In this document: positions 29,279 to 38,574 of the stretch, piece after piece
How the letters are laid out: every line of letters starts with the position of its first letter
Numbering within the stretch: the first letter of the stretch is position 1
Origin: Acidobacteriota bacterium
GTDB lineage: Bacteria > Acidobacteriota > Thermoanaerobaculia > Multivoradales > SZUA-115
Length of the DNA stretch: 64,000 bases
NCBI GenBank assembly: GCA_024277255.1
Contig: JAJRVQ010000087.1
Location: 1 to 64,000, forward strand
Reading direction: 5' to 3'
Notes under the pieces: generated by a model
Databases searched by the model: none
The model's input: only the letters and a program-made list of their open reading frames with translations
What the model was told of the DNA's origin: nothing
Made by a program: the position numbers and the translations under genes

Positions 29279-30101
29279 TTTCTTCCACCACCTGCTGCTT
29301 GGCTTCCTCCCACAAGGCTTCCATCTCCGCCAGATCCGCGTCGTTGACGGTGCGCCCTTGCCGGCGCAGCCGTCGCTCGACGTGGTGGAAGCGGCGACGG
29401 AACTTGAGGTTGGTGCGGGCCAGAGCGGAGCCGGGGTCGACATCGAGCTTGCGCGCCAGGTTGACCACGGTGAAGAGGAGGTCGCCGAGTTCCTCGCCCA
29501 GAGCCTCGCGAGTCTCGCGGTTGTCGGTACCGGAACAGGCGGTGATGGCCTGGCGTAGCTCGCCGGCCTCTTCTTCGAGTTTGTCGAGAACCCTCTCGGC
29601 GTCGGGCCAGTCGAAACCGACTCCGGCGGCTTTCTGGGTCAAACGATAGGCGGCGACCAGCTCCGGCAGCGAGGTGGCGATGCCGTCGAGGATGCTGTCG
29701 CGCTGCGGCTGTTGCTCGACCTTGCGCCGTTCCCAGGCGGTGGCGACATCGCTGGCCTTGGTGAGGGGAGCGCTATCGCCGAAGACATGGGGATGGCGCT
29801 CGATCATCTTGCGGTGCACCCGGTCGATCGAATCGCGCAAGCGGAAGGCGCCGGCTTCTTCGGCCAGGTGTCCGATGAAGGCAATCTGAAAAAGGAGGTC
29901 GCCCAACTCGCCGGCCAGTTCGTCGAGATCTTGGCCGTCGATCGCCGCCGCCACCTCGTGCGCCTCTTCAAGGAGATAGGAGCGCAGGTCGGCGAACTGC
30001 TGCTTGCGGTCCCACGGGCAACCGTCCGGCGCCCGCAGCCGAGCCACCAGGGCTAGTAGATCGTCGAGTCCGGTGGCCGTCTCGGGGAGTGTCTTGGGCA
30101 A
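29271..30101 (-). CDS. mazG: Nucleoside triphosphate pyrophosphohydrolase MazG
   Basis: 276 residues, normal for the two-domain enzyme. The N-terminal domain has the hallmark LRAPDGCPWDRKQ, then LLEEAHEVAAAID and ELAGELGDLLFQIAFIGHLA, which supply the E-E-x-x-E and E-x-x-D metal ligands. A second, similar domain follows (KLEEEAGELRQAI, LGEELGDLLFTVVNLARKL). The enzyme splits NTPs to NMP and pyrophosphate, cleaning the nucleotide pool or lowering (p)ppGpp-related stress. It is convergent with the MutS-like gene and divergent from the DUF1844 gene. Confidence 0.95.
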   Translation of the reverse strand: MPKTLPETATGLDDLLALVARLRAPDGCPWDRKQQFADLRSYLLEEAHEVAAAIDGQDLDELAGELGDLLFQIAFIGHLAEEAGAFRLRDSIDRVHRKMIERHPHVFGDSAPLTKASDVATAWERRKVEQQPQRDSILDGIATSLPELVAAYRLTQKAAGVGFDWPDAERVLDKLEEEAGELRQAITACSGTDNRETREALGEELGDLLFTVVNLARKLDVDPGSALARTNLKFRRRFHHVERRLRRQGRTVNDADLAEMEALWEEAKQQVVEETR

Positions 30102-30132
30102 TGTCTATCCTCTGCATATCGCCGTAGGTGCC

Positions 30133-30162
30133 TTGCTCTGAACAATTTCAGCTTGCTACGAT
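30133..30162 (+). promoter_or_regulatory. Extended -10 promoter for the DUF1844 operon
   Basis: TTGCTC (30133-30138) and TACGAT (30157-30162) are 18 nt apart, and the -10 is preceded by TGC, giving the extended form TGCTACGAT. It lies 82 nt upstream of the GTG at 30245. Confidence 0.45.
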
Positions 30163-30244
30163 ACCGTAACCGGGGTCCGCCTAGACCGTACAACTTCGAA
30201 GTGATGCGCCCGCCACGGCCGGGCTGCACAGGAGAGGAGCCGCA

Positions 30245-30754
30245 GTGGCCGATCAGACGATCAAGGTCACCGACAAGAGGATGTTCACGCGCGACGGCGA
30301 GTTGCGCGAAGACTATCGTTTTCTCGAAGAGGTGGAAGCGGCGCCGGCGGCGACCGGTGAAAAACTGGAGCCCGACGCGGCGCAGGAGGCCGCGGCGACG
30401 ATCGCTGAAACTGTGCAGTCGACCGCAACGGAAGTGGAGGCCGGGGGCGGGAGAGAGGCAGCAGCGGTCAAACTACAGGCGCCACCGCCCGGTTATTCAG
30501 CTACCGGACCGGATGTTGGCCCACGTTTTTACGATCTCGTTGCCGCGCTGGCCGAACCGGCGACGGTCTATCTTGGCGACCAACCACTGCCCGGTGGCCA
30601 ATCCGCGGAGAATCTGGAACTCGCTCGGTTCTATATCGACCTGCTGGGTGTTCTCCGGCAGACGACGGCGGGGAATCTACCGGCCCAAGAGGCCGCATTT
30701 CTCGAAGACTCCCTCTACCAGTTGCGGGTGCGTTACGTGCAGAAGAGCGGATAG
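30245..30754 (+). CDS. DUF1844-domain protein
   Basis: 169 residues from GTG, with ACAGGAGAGG upstream as ribosome binding site. The first 25 residues (KVTDKRMFTRDGELREDYRF) and the last 75 are conserved: FYDLVAALAEPATVYLGDQP, then LELARFYIDLLGVLRQTTAGNLPAQEAAFLEDSLYQLRVRYV. These match DUF1844, a small cytoplasmic family of unknown function common in Acidobacteriota and Planctomycetes-like bacteria. The middle is a variable Ala/Glu/Pro linker. It leads a three-gene run with the TPR membrane protein and DUF4388 protein. Confidence 0.85.
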   Translation: MADQTIKVTDKRMFTRDGELREDYRFLEEVEAAPAATGEKLEPDAAQEAAATIAETVQSTATEVEAGGGREAAAVKLQAPPPGYSATGPDVGPRFYDLVAALAEPATVYLGDQPLPGGQSAENLELARFYIDLLGVLRQTTAGNLPAQEAAFLEDSLYQLRVRYVQKSG

Positions 30755-30814
30755 CTATCCAACGACGGCCCGCTCGTCCGGACGATTTCCACCGGTTCTC
30801 TTTGATTCGTTCTC

Positions 30815-32632
30815 ATGTCGATCTCATTCAAGAGCCTAGTACTCCTTTTCTCTTTGGGCGTACCGGCCAGTGGTGTGTTCGCTCAAACGCCCTCAACGGC
30901 CGATGCGGCGGTGCTCGACGATACGCCGGCCGCGGCACTGGCGGACAACCGGGAGGTTTTTGACCCGTACCTGACGGGCATTGAGCTAACCAGCGTTGCG
31001 CAGCGCGAATTGCAGAGGCTTGAGGAACTGTGGCTGCAATGGATGAGTGCCTGGGCCCAGAATGACCCGGAGCACGCGCAGAGTGTCGTCGACAGCTTGC
31101 TTTCCACCACCCGCGAACTGGGCTTCGAGAGCCTGCCCGACCTCAGTCTCGGCGCACTGGTGCGAGCCCTCACAGCTGCCGAGTCGGGCGACTTCGAACG
31201 TGCCGAATGGTCGTTGAACTCAGCCGATCAGCTCGATCCTTTGCGTCCGGAGACCGCCTTTGCCCGCGCCGCGGTGGAGAGGATGCGCAGTGGTCAGCTT
31301 GCCGCGCTCGACTGGCAACTCAAGGGTTTGTGGCGCTTCGTGCGCTCTGCGCAACACCGCCGGCTGGGAGCGATCAATCTGGTCCTCTGGCTCATCTGGG
31401 TGACGATGGTGGCGGCGGCGCTCTTCGTGGCCGTCGAGATGGCGACCCACGGCGGCGGTTTGATGCGTGATGCGGTGCGCTTCGCGGATCGGTTGGCGCC
31501 TCGCTGGCTGGCTTACGCGCTGGCGATTGTCGGTCTGCTCTGGCCCCTGGCGCTGCCCTATGGCCTCCTCTGGCTGTTGTTGTACTGGTCGGTCTTGCTG
31601 TGGGGCTATGGATCGTTCAGCGAACGAGCGACGATGATGGTTCTGTGGGCGATGATGGCGGTGACTCCATTTGTCTTGGCCCACTGCGAGCGGCGCGCCG
31701 CGGTCGAGCTGCTGCCGCCGACCAAGGCGGTGGAGCACCTGCGAGATCACCGGCTGTACGGCGGGCTGTTCACCGATCTCGGAGTGTTGCGCTCGATGGA
31801 GCCGGAGAGCGCTCCGGTCCAGCACATGCTCGCAGACCTGCATCGCATGCTCGGCCAGTGGGAGCTGGCCCAGCCGTTGTACCGCGAGGTGTTGAAAGTC
31901 GAGCCGGACAAGGCGAGTATCTTGGTCAACTTCGGGGCCTACCACTTCCTGCAGGGCGACTACACCAGCGCCATCGAGGCCTTTCAGAAGGGTGTGGACG
32001 CTGATCCCCAAAACGCCGCTGCGCTCTACAACTTGAGCCAGGCCTACAACGAGGGCTTCCTCTATAGCGAGTCGCGAGCCATGCTGGATCGAGCGGTGGC
32101 GATCGACGAAGGGCGGGTGGCGACCTGGCTCAAACGGGCCGGCCCCGACCGTGTCCTGACCTTCAATGGCGGGCTGGTGCGCGGCGCTGAGATTCGCCAA
32201 GCTCTGCTCGCCCACCGTGGGGCGGCCGCGGTCGAGAGCGGTTCGATCGCTGCCAAGCGGCGCTTTCTGTCGCCGCTTCTTTTCTTCCTGCTGACCGCTG
32301 CCGCCTTGGGACTGCATCTGGCCCGACGCCAGTACGGGTATAGCGATCTGCCGGAATGGGCTACCGAGAGTTCCGGACTCGGAGAGCGTTTGGTGCGGAT
32401 CTTGGTGCCGGGGCTCGATTCCGCTCAGCAGGGGCGAGGTGCGCGCTCCTACCTCGCTTGGCTGCCGCCGCTTGGCCTGCTGTTCATTCCCTTGGGACGC
32501 CGCTGTTTCTTTCGCTTGCCCTGGGGTTTTGATCCGGGCCAGAGCCTGCCGTGGCTAATCGCCATCGTCGGCTGGGTCCTGCTGTTGATCGTACGCTGGA
32601 GCCTCGAACTTCGCGGTGAAGAGGCGAACTGA
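30815..32632 (+). CDS. Multi-pass membrane protein with TPR repeats
   Basis: 605 residues with a signal peptide (SFKSLVLLFSLGVPASGVFAQ). Residues about 50-175 form an extracytoplasmic helical part. Membrane segments follow near 190-210 (LVLWLIWVTMVAAALFVAV) and in a cluster at 230-295. A soluble region of TPR repeats spans about 320-440 (ADLHRMLGQWELAQPLYREVLKVEPDK, QGDYTSAIEAFQKGVDADPQNAAALYNLSQAY). Further hydrophobic segments end the protein. Which side the TPRs face cannot be decided safely. The architecture suggests a scaffold that gathers partner proteins at the membrane. Its stop shares one base with the next ATG (TGATG). Confidence 0.75.
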   Translation: MSISFKSLVLLFSLGVPASGVFAQTPSTADAAVLDDTPAAALADNREVFDPYLTGIELTSVAQRELQRLEELWLQWMSAWAQNDPEHAQSVVDSLLSTTRELGFESLPDLSLGALVRALTAAESGDFERAEWSLNSADQLDPLRPETAFARAAVERMRSGQLAALDWQLKGLWRFVRSAQHRRLGAINLVLWLIWVTMVAAALFVAVEMATHGGGLMRDAVRFADRLAPRWLAYALAIVGLLWPLALPYGLLWLLLYWSVLLWGYGSFSERATMMVLWAMMAVTPFVLAHCERRAAVELLPPTKAVEHLRDHRLYGGLFTDLGVLRSMEPESAPVQHMLADLHRMLGQWELAQPLYREVLKVEPDKASILVNFGAYHFLQGDYTSAIEAFQKGVDADPQNAAALYNLSQAYNEGFLYSESRAMLDRAVAIDEGRVATWLKRAGPDRVLTFNGGLVRGAEIRQALLAHRGAAAVESGSIAAKRRFLSPLLFFLLTAAALGLHLARRQYGYSDLPEWATESSGLGERLVRILVPGLDSAQQGRGARSYLAWLPPLGLLFIPLGRRCFFRLPWGFDPGQSLPWLIAIVGWVLLLIVRWSLELRGEEAN

Positions 32633-34062
32633 TGGCTATCGAGGGAACACTGGACGTTTTCCAGCTGCCGGAGATTTTGCAGGTTATCTCGCAGCAAGAC
32701 AAGACCGGCATCCTCACCGTGCAGGGCGAGGCGGATATCGTCGCCATCTCATTCCTCGGCGGCAAGGTGGTCGCGGCGGACTCGCTCAACCAGACTCTCG
32801 AGGAGTCCCTGGGCGAAGTGTTGGCCGGCCAAGGATTGGTCAGTCCCGCTGATTTCTCAGCCGTCGCCGCTGAGCATCAATCAGGTGGCGGACGGTTGAT
32901 CGATCTCCTGGTCGACCGTGGCCATGTCGATCGTCAAGGGCTGCTCGCCGCCTTGCGTTTCCACACCTATCGACTGCTCGTCGAGCTTCTGGCCTGGGAT
33001 CAGGGCGAGTTCAAGTTCTACAGCGGTGATGAAGTCTCCTTCGAGGATGGCTTTCCGCCGATTGCGATCGAGGAGGTGCTGATCCGCTCGGTGACCGAAG
33101 CGGCGGGTGAGGGGCACCCGACGATTCCCGACTCTTGGTCCTTCTACGACCGGGTCGACAGCCTGATGCCGGTCCAGGTGAGGACGGAAGGCGACGAGTT
33201 GGCACGCCCCAACCCCGATGTAATTCTGGTCACCGAGCACGAAAGCTCGGTTTTGGAACAGATGGCGCACTCGCCCGGTGGCTTGACCGTCGCCGATCTG
33301 GTGGTGGCGACGGCGAGTGACGAGTACAAGGTCCGCTACTCGCTGCACCGCTTGCTCGAGGCTGGCTTGGCGACGGTTTGTGAGCCCAGCGGCGACAAGG
33401 TGGCCCGCAAGCCGCCAACTCGTGGCACGGGTGAGTTGTCGCCCATCGTCGCCGGTTTAACGCAAGAACCGGTGGATGGAGCGTTCGGCGCGGATGCATT
33501 GAGCGTCTCGTTCCCGGAGGAACAGGCCGATTCGGTCCTACGCGAGAGCTATCCGGTCGATCTGGGAGAGATCCTCGATCCCGCGCTGGTGACGGCGCGA
33601 CCGGGTGTGGCGACCTTGCTCTGGCCGGGACGGCTTCTCGGCCTGCTGGTCGTGGCACTGTTGGTCGTCGTGTTGATGCGCGTGCCACTTCACCTGCCGC
33701 TCCCGCTGCCTTGGCAGTTGGCCGATCGGGCCGATCTGGAAAGGTCGTTGCGCGTCTCGATCTACCAGAAGATCGATCGCGCGGCGAAGACCTACTACCT
33801 GATCGAGGGCCGCTTTCCCAATGATCTGGAGCGGCTGGTCGAACGGGATCTGCTGTCGAGAGCTGAACTGGTCGATCCACGGGGACGTCCGCTCGCCATC
33901 ACTCCTCAAGCTGAGAGCTACGTGGTGCAGCCGGTAGACAACGGCCGTCCGGTGGATTCGGCGGCTTCGACGGAGGCGACCACGGGCAACCTGTTGCTCG
34001 ATTCCCGCTACCTCGCACCGGAGGAAGTGTCCGACCAGCCGGCGGTGGTGCTGCTGCGCTAG
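32632..34062 (+). CDS. DUF4388 protein with a pseudopilin-like C-terminal segment
   Basis: 476 residues. Residues 1-100 are a clear DUF4388 domain (GTLDVFQLPEILQVISQQDKTGILTV, FLGGKVVAADS, LGEVLAGQGLVS), known from gliding and two-component regulators. A second helical segment follows (FHTYRLLVELLAWDQGEFKFY), then a winged-helix-like part near 200-245 (TVADLVVATASDEYKVRYSLHRLLEAGL). A membrane segment lies near 340-362 (LLWPGRLLGLLVVALLVVVLMRV). The exported C-terminus (YQKIDRAAKTYYLIEGRFPNDLERLVERDLL, DPRGRPLAI) resembles the soluble part of type II secretion pseudopilins. Function unknown; it may link a cytoplasmic signal to an envelope machine. Confidence 0.82.
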   Translation: MAIEGTLDVFQLPEILQVISQQDKTGILTVQGEADIVAISFLGGKVVAADSLNQTLEESLGEVLAGQGLVSPADFSAVAAEHQSGGGRLIDLLVDRGHVDRQGLLAALRFHTYRLLVELLAWDQGEFKFYSGDEVSFEDGFPPIAIEEVLIRSVTEAAGEGHPTIPDSWSFYDRVDSLMPVQVRTEGDELARPNPDVILVTEHESSVLEQMAHSPGGLTVADLVVATASDEYKVRYSLHRLLEAGLATVCEPSGDKVARKPPTRGTGELSPIVAGLTQEPVDGAFGADALSVSFPEEQADSVLRESYPVDLGEILDPALVTARPGVATLLWPGRLLGLLVVALLVVVLMRVPLHLPLPLPWQLADRADLERSLRVSIYQKIDRAAKTYYLIEGRFPNDLERLVERDLLSRAELVDPRGRPLAITPQAESYVVQPVDNGRPVDSAASTEATTGNLLLDSRYLAPEEVSDQPAVVLLR

Positions 34063-34197
34063 GCGGCTCGCGGGGCCGCTGCTTCGCCCTGAATCGCTGT
34101 TTCGGCGTCCGGATCGCTTCTCGCGGTCGGACGAATGGCCCCTCGATGGTCGTTTTTGAGTTCCCTGGAATAAATCTGAGTCTCCGGTTGTCATATA

Positions 34198-34239
34198 TTG
34201 TGTGTTCGAGATTGACAGCGCTACACTAAGGTTTGTAGT
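34198..34239 (+). promoter_or_regulatory. Promoter region of dnaK
   Basis: Two overlapping readings are possible. A perfect TTGACA (34212-34217) is followed after 16 nt by TGTAGT (34234-34239). Alternatively TTGTGT (34198-34203) is followed after 18 nt by TACACT (34222-34227). No CIRCE element (TTAGCACTC-N9-GAGTGCTAA) and no clear HAIR inverted repeat (CTTGAGT-N7-ACTCAAG) was found in the gap. Confidence 0.5.
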
Positions 34240-34319
34240 CTGGGATCGCTGGTGACTAGAACTGCACGACAAACACGTCTTGAAATAGACCGCGCAATCG
34301 ACTTATGAGGAGCTGAGCT

Positions 34320-36233
<1,914 letters not shown>

Positions 36234-36243
36234 TCGGGTGCTA

Positions 36244-36287
36244 GCCGGTAACCGGGGCTGTAGGGTGATACGGCCCCGGTAACCGGC
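36244..36287 (+). terminator. Long hairpin between dnaK and hspR
   Basis: GCCGGTAACCGGGGC (36244-36258) pairs with GCCCCGGTAACCGGC (36273-36287): 15 bp with one mismatch, 14-nt loop. It starts 10 bp after the dnaK stop and ends 27 bp before hspR. There is no U tract. It could attenuate transcription into hspR or protect the 3' end of a dnaK message, giving more DnaK than HspR. Confidence 0.6.
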
Positions 36288-36314
36288 GGTCCATGCGGCG
36301 CAGGATTGCAGCAG

Positions 36315-36710
36315 ATGTCAGAGAATAAAAACCCAAAGCGGAGAGCCAGCTCGAAGCGCTACGTGCTGATCAGCGTCGTCGCCAAACGGTTGGATCTTCA
36401 TCCGCAGACCATTCGAATGTACGAGCGCGAGGGGCTGATCAAGCCGACGCGCAGCGCCGGCAATACTCGACTCTATGACGATAGGGCCATCCGCCGCTTG
36501 GAGATGATCCTCAATCTGACCCGCGAACTGGGCGTCAACCTGGCTGGGGTGGAGGTGATTCTCAACATGAAAGAGCGGATAGATCGGCTCGAAGCCGAGC
36601 TTGACGAACTGAAGACGATCACCCACCGACTCACCCGCGACCGGCGCGCGGGAGTCGACCCCCGTCATGCGTTGGTCAAGGTCAAGGTAGGGCTGCCGAC
36701 CAAACGATAG
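36315..36710 (+). CDS. hspR: MerR-family heat-shock regulator HspR
   Basis: 131 residues from ATG 36315; the TTG start in the track is only three codons earlier and has no spacing for its AGGA. The winged-helix N-terminus YVLISVVAKRLDLHPQTIRMYEREGLIKPTRSAGNTRLYDDRAIRRLEMI is closely HspR-like, and a coiled coil follows (ILNMKERIDRLEAELDELKTI). HspR represses dnaK operons at HAIR repeats with DnaK as co-repressor. Its place right after dnaK supports the assignment, though no HAIR site is visible near this dnaK. Confidence 0.88.
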   Translation: MSENKNPKRRASSKRYVLISVVAKRLDLHPQTIRMYEREGLIKPTRSAGNTRLYDDRAIRRLEMILNLTRELGVNLAGVEVILNMKERIDRLEAELDELKTITHRLTRDRRAGVDPRHALVKVKVGLPTKR

Positions 36711-36757
36711 TGGTCGCTCAGGACTCGTTGGACGCCGTGGGCTGTTAGGATTCCGCC

Positions 36758-37615
36758 ATGCGCCGACTTCAGGTCATGGCTCCGCCGCCGGCTGGCGAAT
36801 CCGCACCGGCCGAGCGCGAACCTTCTTGCCCGTTGTGCCGAGGTAGGGGCTGGGTTGTGCAGGAGGATGGCGGTGCGGGATCGGCCACGCAATGCGAGTG
36901 CCGGCGTGATGATCTAGGGCCCCGACTGTTGGCCGCGTGCGGAATTCCGCCGCGCTACCGCGGTTGCAGCCTGGCCAGATTTTCCACCGCTCACGAGCAG
37001 GCCGGAATCCGCGAACAGCTCCAACGCGCCCGCGTCGCCAGCGAGAGATACGTCGAGGAGTTCTTGCGCCCCGATGGTTCGTTCGGCGATGCCGGTTTGA
37101 TCTTCGTAGGTCCGACGGGTACCGGCAAGACGCATCTCGCGTGCTCGATCCTCACTGAATTGATCCGGCGCTACCGAGTACGGGGCCGCTTCGTCGAGTT
37201 CACCGCCTTGATCCATCAGATCCAAACGACTTTCCGGCCGAACTCCCCGCTGAGCAAGGGGGGGATCCTCGATCCGATCCTCAGCGCCGAACTGTTGGTG
37301 ATCGATGAACTCGGGGCGCAAAAGCCGAGTGCGTGGGTGCAGGATCTCCTCTATCTGATCATCAACGGTCGCTACACCTCGCGGCTGCCGACCCTGTTCA
37401 CCACCAACCATCCACTGGCTCCTCTGGCCAGCGACAGGCGCTCTCTCGATCGAGGCGCTGAGCCCGGCGGTAGCTTGGCCGCGGCGCCGGAGCCGTTGAC
37501 TCACCGTATGCCTTCGACGCTGGTCAGCCGCTTGTGTGAGATGGCCAAGCCGATCATCCTCGATGCGGCGGGAGACTACCGTCGCGACATCCTGATGCAA
37601 CGGCGGCGGTTGTGA
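36758..37615 (+). CDS. DnaC/DnaI-like ATPase with N-terminal Cys cluster
   Basis: 285 residues. The N-terminus has CPLCRGRGWVV and CECRRD, a four-Cys zinc-ribbon as in DnaI/DnaC-type helicase loaders. The AAA+ core follows: GLIFVGPTGTGKTHLACSILTEL near residue 113, Walker B LLVIDELGAQKPSAWVQDLLYLIINGRY, then LPTLFTTNHPL (sensor 1) and MPSTLVSRLCEMAKPIIL. A Gly/Ala-rich insertion lies between the last two. It probably acts in loading the replicative helicase or as a related DNA-handling ATPase. It overlaps the next gene by 4 bp (GTGA). Confidence 0.82.
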   Translation: MRRLQVMAPPPAGESAPAEREPSCPLCRGRGWVVQEDGGAGSATQCECRRDDLGPRLLAACGIPPRYRGCSLARFSTAHEQAGIREQLQRARVASERYVEEFLRPDGSFGDAGLIFVGPTGTGKTHLACSILTELIRRYRVRGRFVEFTALIHQIQTTFRPNSPLSKGGILDPILSAELLVIDELGAQKPSAWVQDLLYLIINGRYTSRLPTLFTTNHPLAPLASDRRSLDRGAEPGGSLAAAPEPLTHRMPSTLVSRLCEMAKPIILDAAGDYRRDILMQRRRL

Positions 37616-38574
37616 CCCGTCTTTCGGCGACCGACTGCCTGGTGCGAGGCGGGTCCATCCTGCGCTCCAACTGGCGCCTGGCGCCACTGCGCTGGATCCT
37701 GGCTCTGGCCATGGGCCTGCTCTCACTGCTGGCGATCGGCCTGCCGGTAGTCGTCACCGGGCGAGAGCTGCTCACCCAGTTGCCTGAGAATCTGGCGTCG
37801 GTGCAGGGTTGGATCGACGAGTGGGTCGCACAGATTGCCGAGAAGCCTCAACTCTTCGCTATCTCGTTGGGAGGCACCTTCCTGCTGCTGGCCGTGGCGA
37901 TACTGGCGTGGGCCTTCACCGAGGCGGGTAGCTTCGGGGTTCTGCTCAATTCGGACCGGCAAGCCCCGGCCAAAGCTCCGGCCGGCGTCTGGTTCGATAC
38001 CTTCTCACTGGGCGATTTTTTCGGCTGGGCCGGGCGTTACATGTGGCGTTTCTTGGCGCTTTTTCTGGTCTACGTTGCGCTCTGTCTGCTGCTTGCGCTG
38101 CTCGCGGTAGGGCTCTTCGCGCTCGCCGCCGGCAGCGGCAACCGGTGGGGAACGGGGGCCGCGGTGGGACTTGGCTGTGGGGGTGCTCTGCCCTTAGCCT
38201 TTCTCACCCTTACCCTGCTCGCCGTCTTCTGGCTGGCCATGGCCGATCTGTCCAGCGAGAGGTCGGGGACGTTGGTGGCCCTTGGTCTTGGCTTGCGCGT
38301 CCTTGGCCGGCGGCTGGGCGCGGTCTTGTTGCTCTTCGTGGTGTGGATTGTCGCGGCGGTCGGGTTGTCGGTGGCTTTCTCCATTCCCGGAATCGGCTTG
38401 AAGGCGATGGTCGGGGGGTCGGTGAAGACCTCGGTGGCAATCGACCTCGTCCTACAGCTGATGCAGAGCTTCGTGGCACAGTTCCTCCACCTCTGGTTTG
38501 CGGCCTCCTTCGTGGCGTTGGTCCGATCCGAAAGGGCGGCGATGGATTCCACTTTGCCGGCGAACGTTCCTTGA
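37612..38574 (+). CDS. Multi-pass membrane protein of unknown function
   Basis: 320 residues from GTG 37612. At least five hydrophobic segments are visible (WILALAMGLLSLLAIGLPVVV; FAISLGGTFLLLAVAILAWAF; FLALFLVYVALCLLLALLAVGLFAL; LPLAFLTLTLLAVFWLAMADL; GAVLLLFVVWIVAAVGLSVAF). I do not recognise a characterised family; the R-x-G-x-x-I-L-R-x-N-W-R start resembles proteins called 'YIP1 or DUF4013-like' but the match is weak. Both ends overlap neighbours by 4 bp, so it belongs to one transcript with the DnaC-like ATPase and the SpoIID lipoprotein. Confidence 0.72.
   Translation: MTRLSATDCLVRGGSILRSNWRLAPLRWILALAMGLLSLLAIGLPVVVTGRELLTQLPENLASVQGWIDEWVAQIAEKPQLFAISLGGTFLLLAVAILAWAFTEAGSFGVLLNSDRQAPAKAPAGVWFDTFSLGDFFGWAGRYMWRFLALFLVYVALCLLLALLAVGLFALAAGSGNRWGTGAAVGLGCGGALPLAFLTLTLLAVFWLAMADLSSERSGTLVALGLGLRVLGRRLGAVLLLFVVWIVAAVGLSVAFSIPGIGLKAMVGGSVKTSVAIDLVLQLMQSFVAQFLHLWFAASFVALVRSERAAMDSTLPANVP

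Noticed and set aside
34063-34319. HAIR or CIRCE heat-shock operators upstream of dnaK
   Set aside because: Neither consensus can be read with acceptable match; TTGAGTT and CTTGAAA occur singly without an inverted partner.
38043-38570. Upstream extension of the SpoIID ORF
   Set aside because: It overlaps the membrane-protein gene in another frame, while TTG 38571 gives a lipoprotein signal and a 4-bp overlap.
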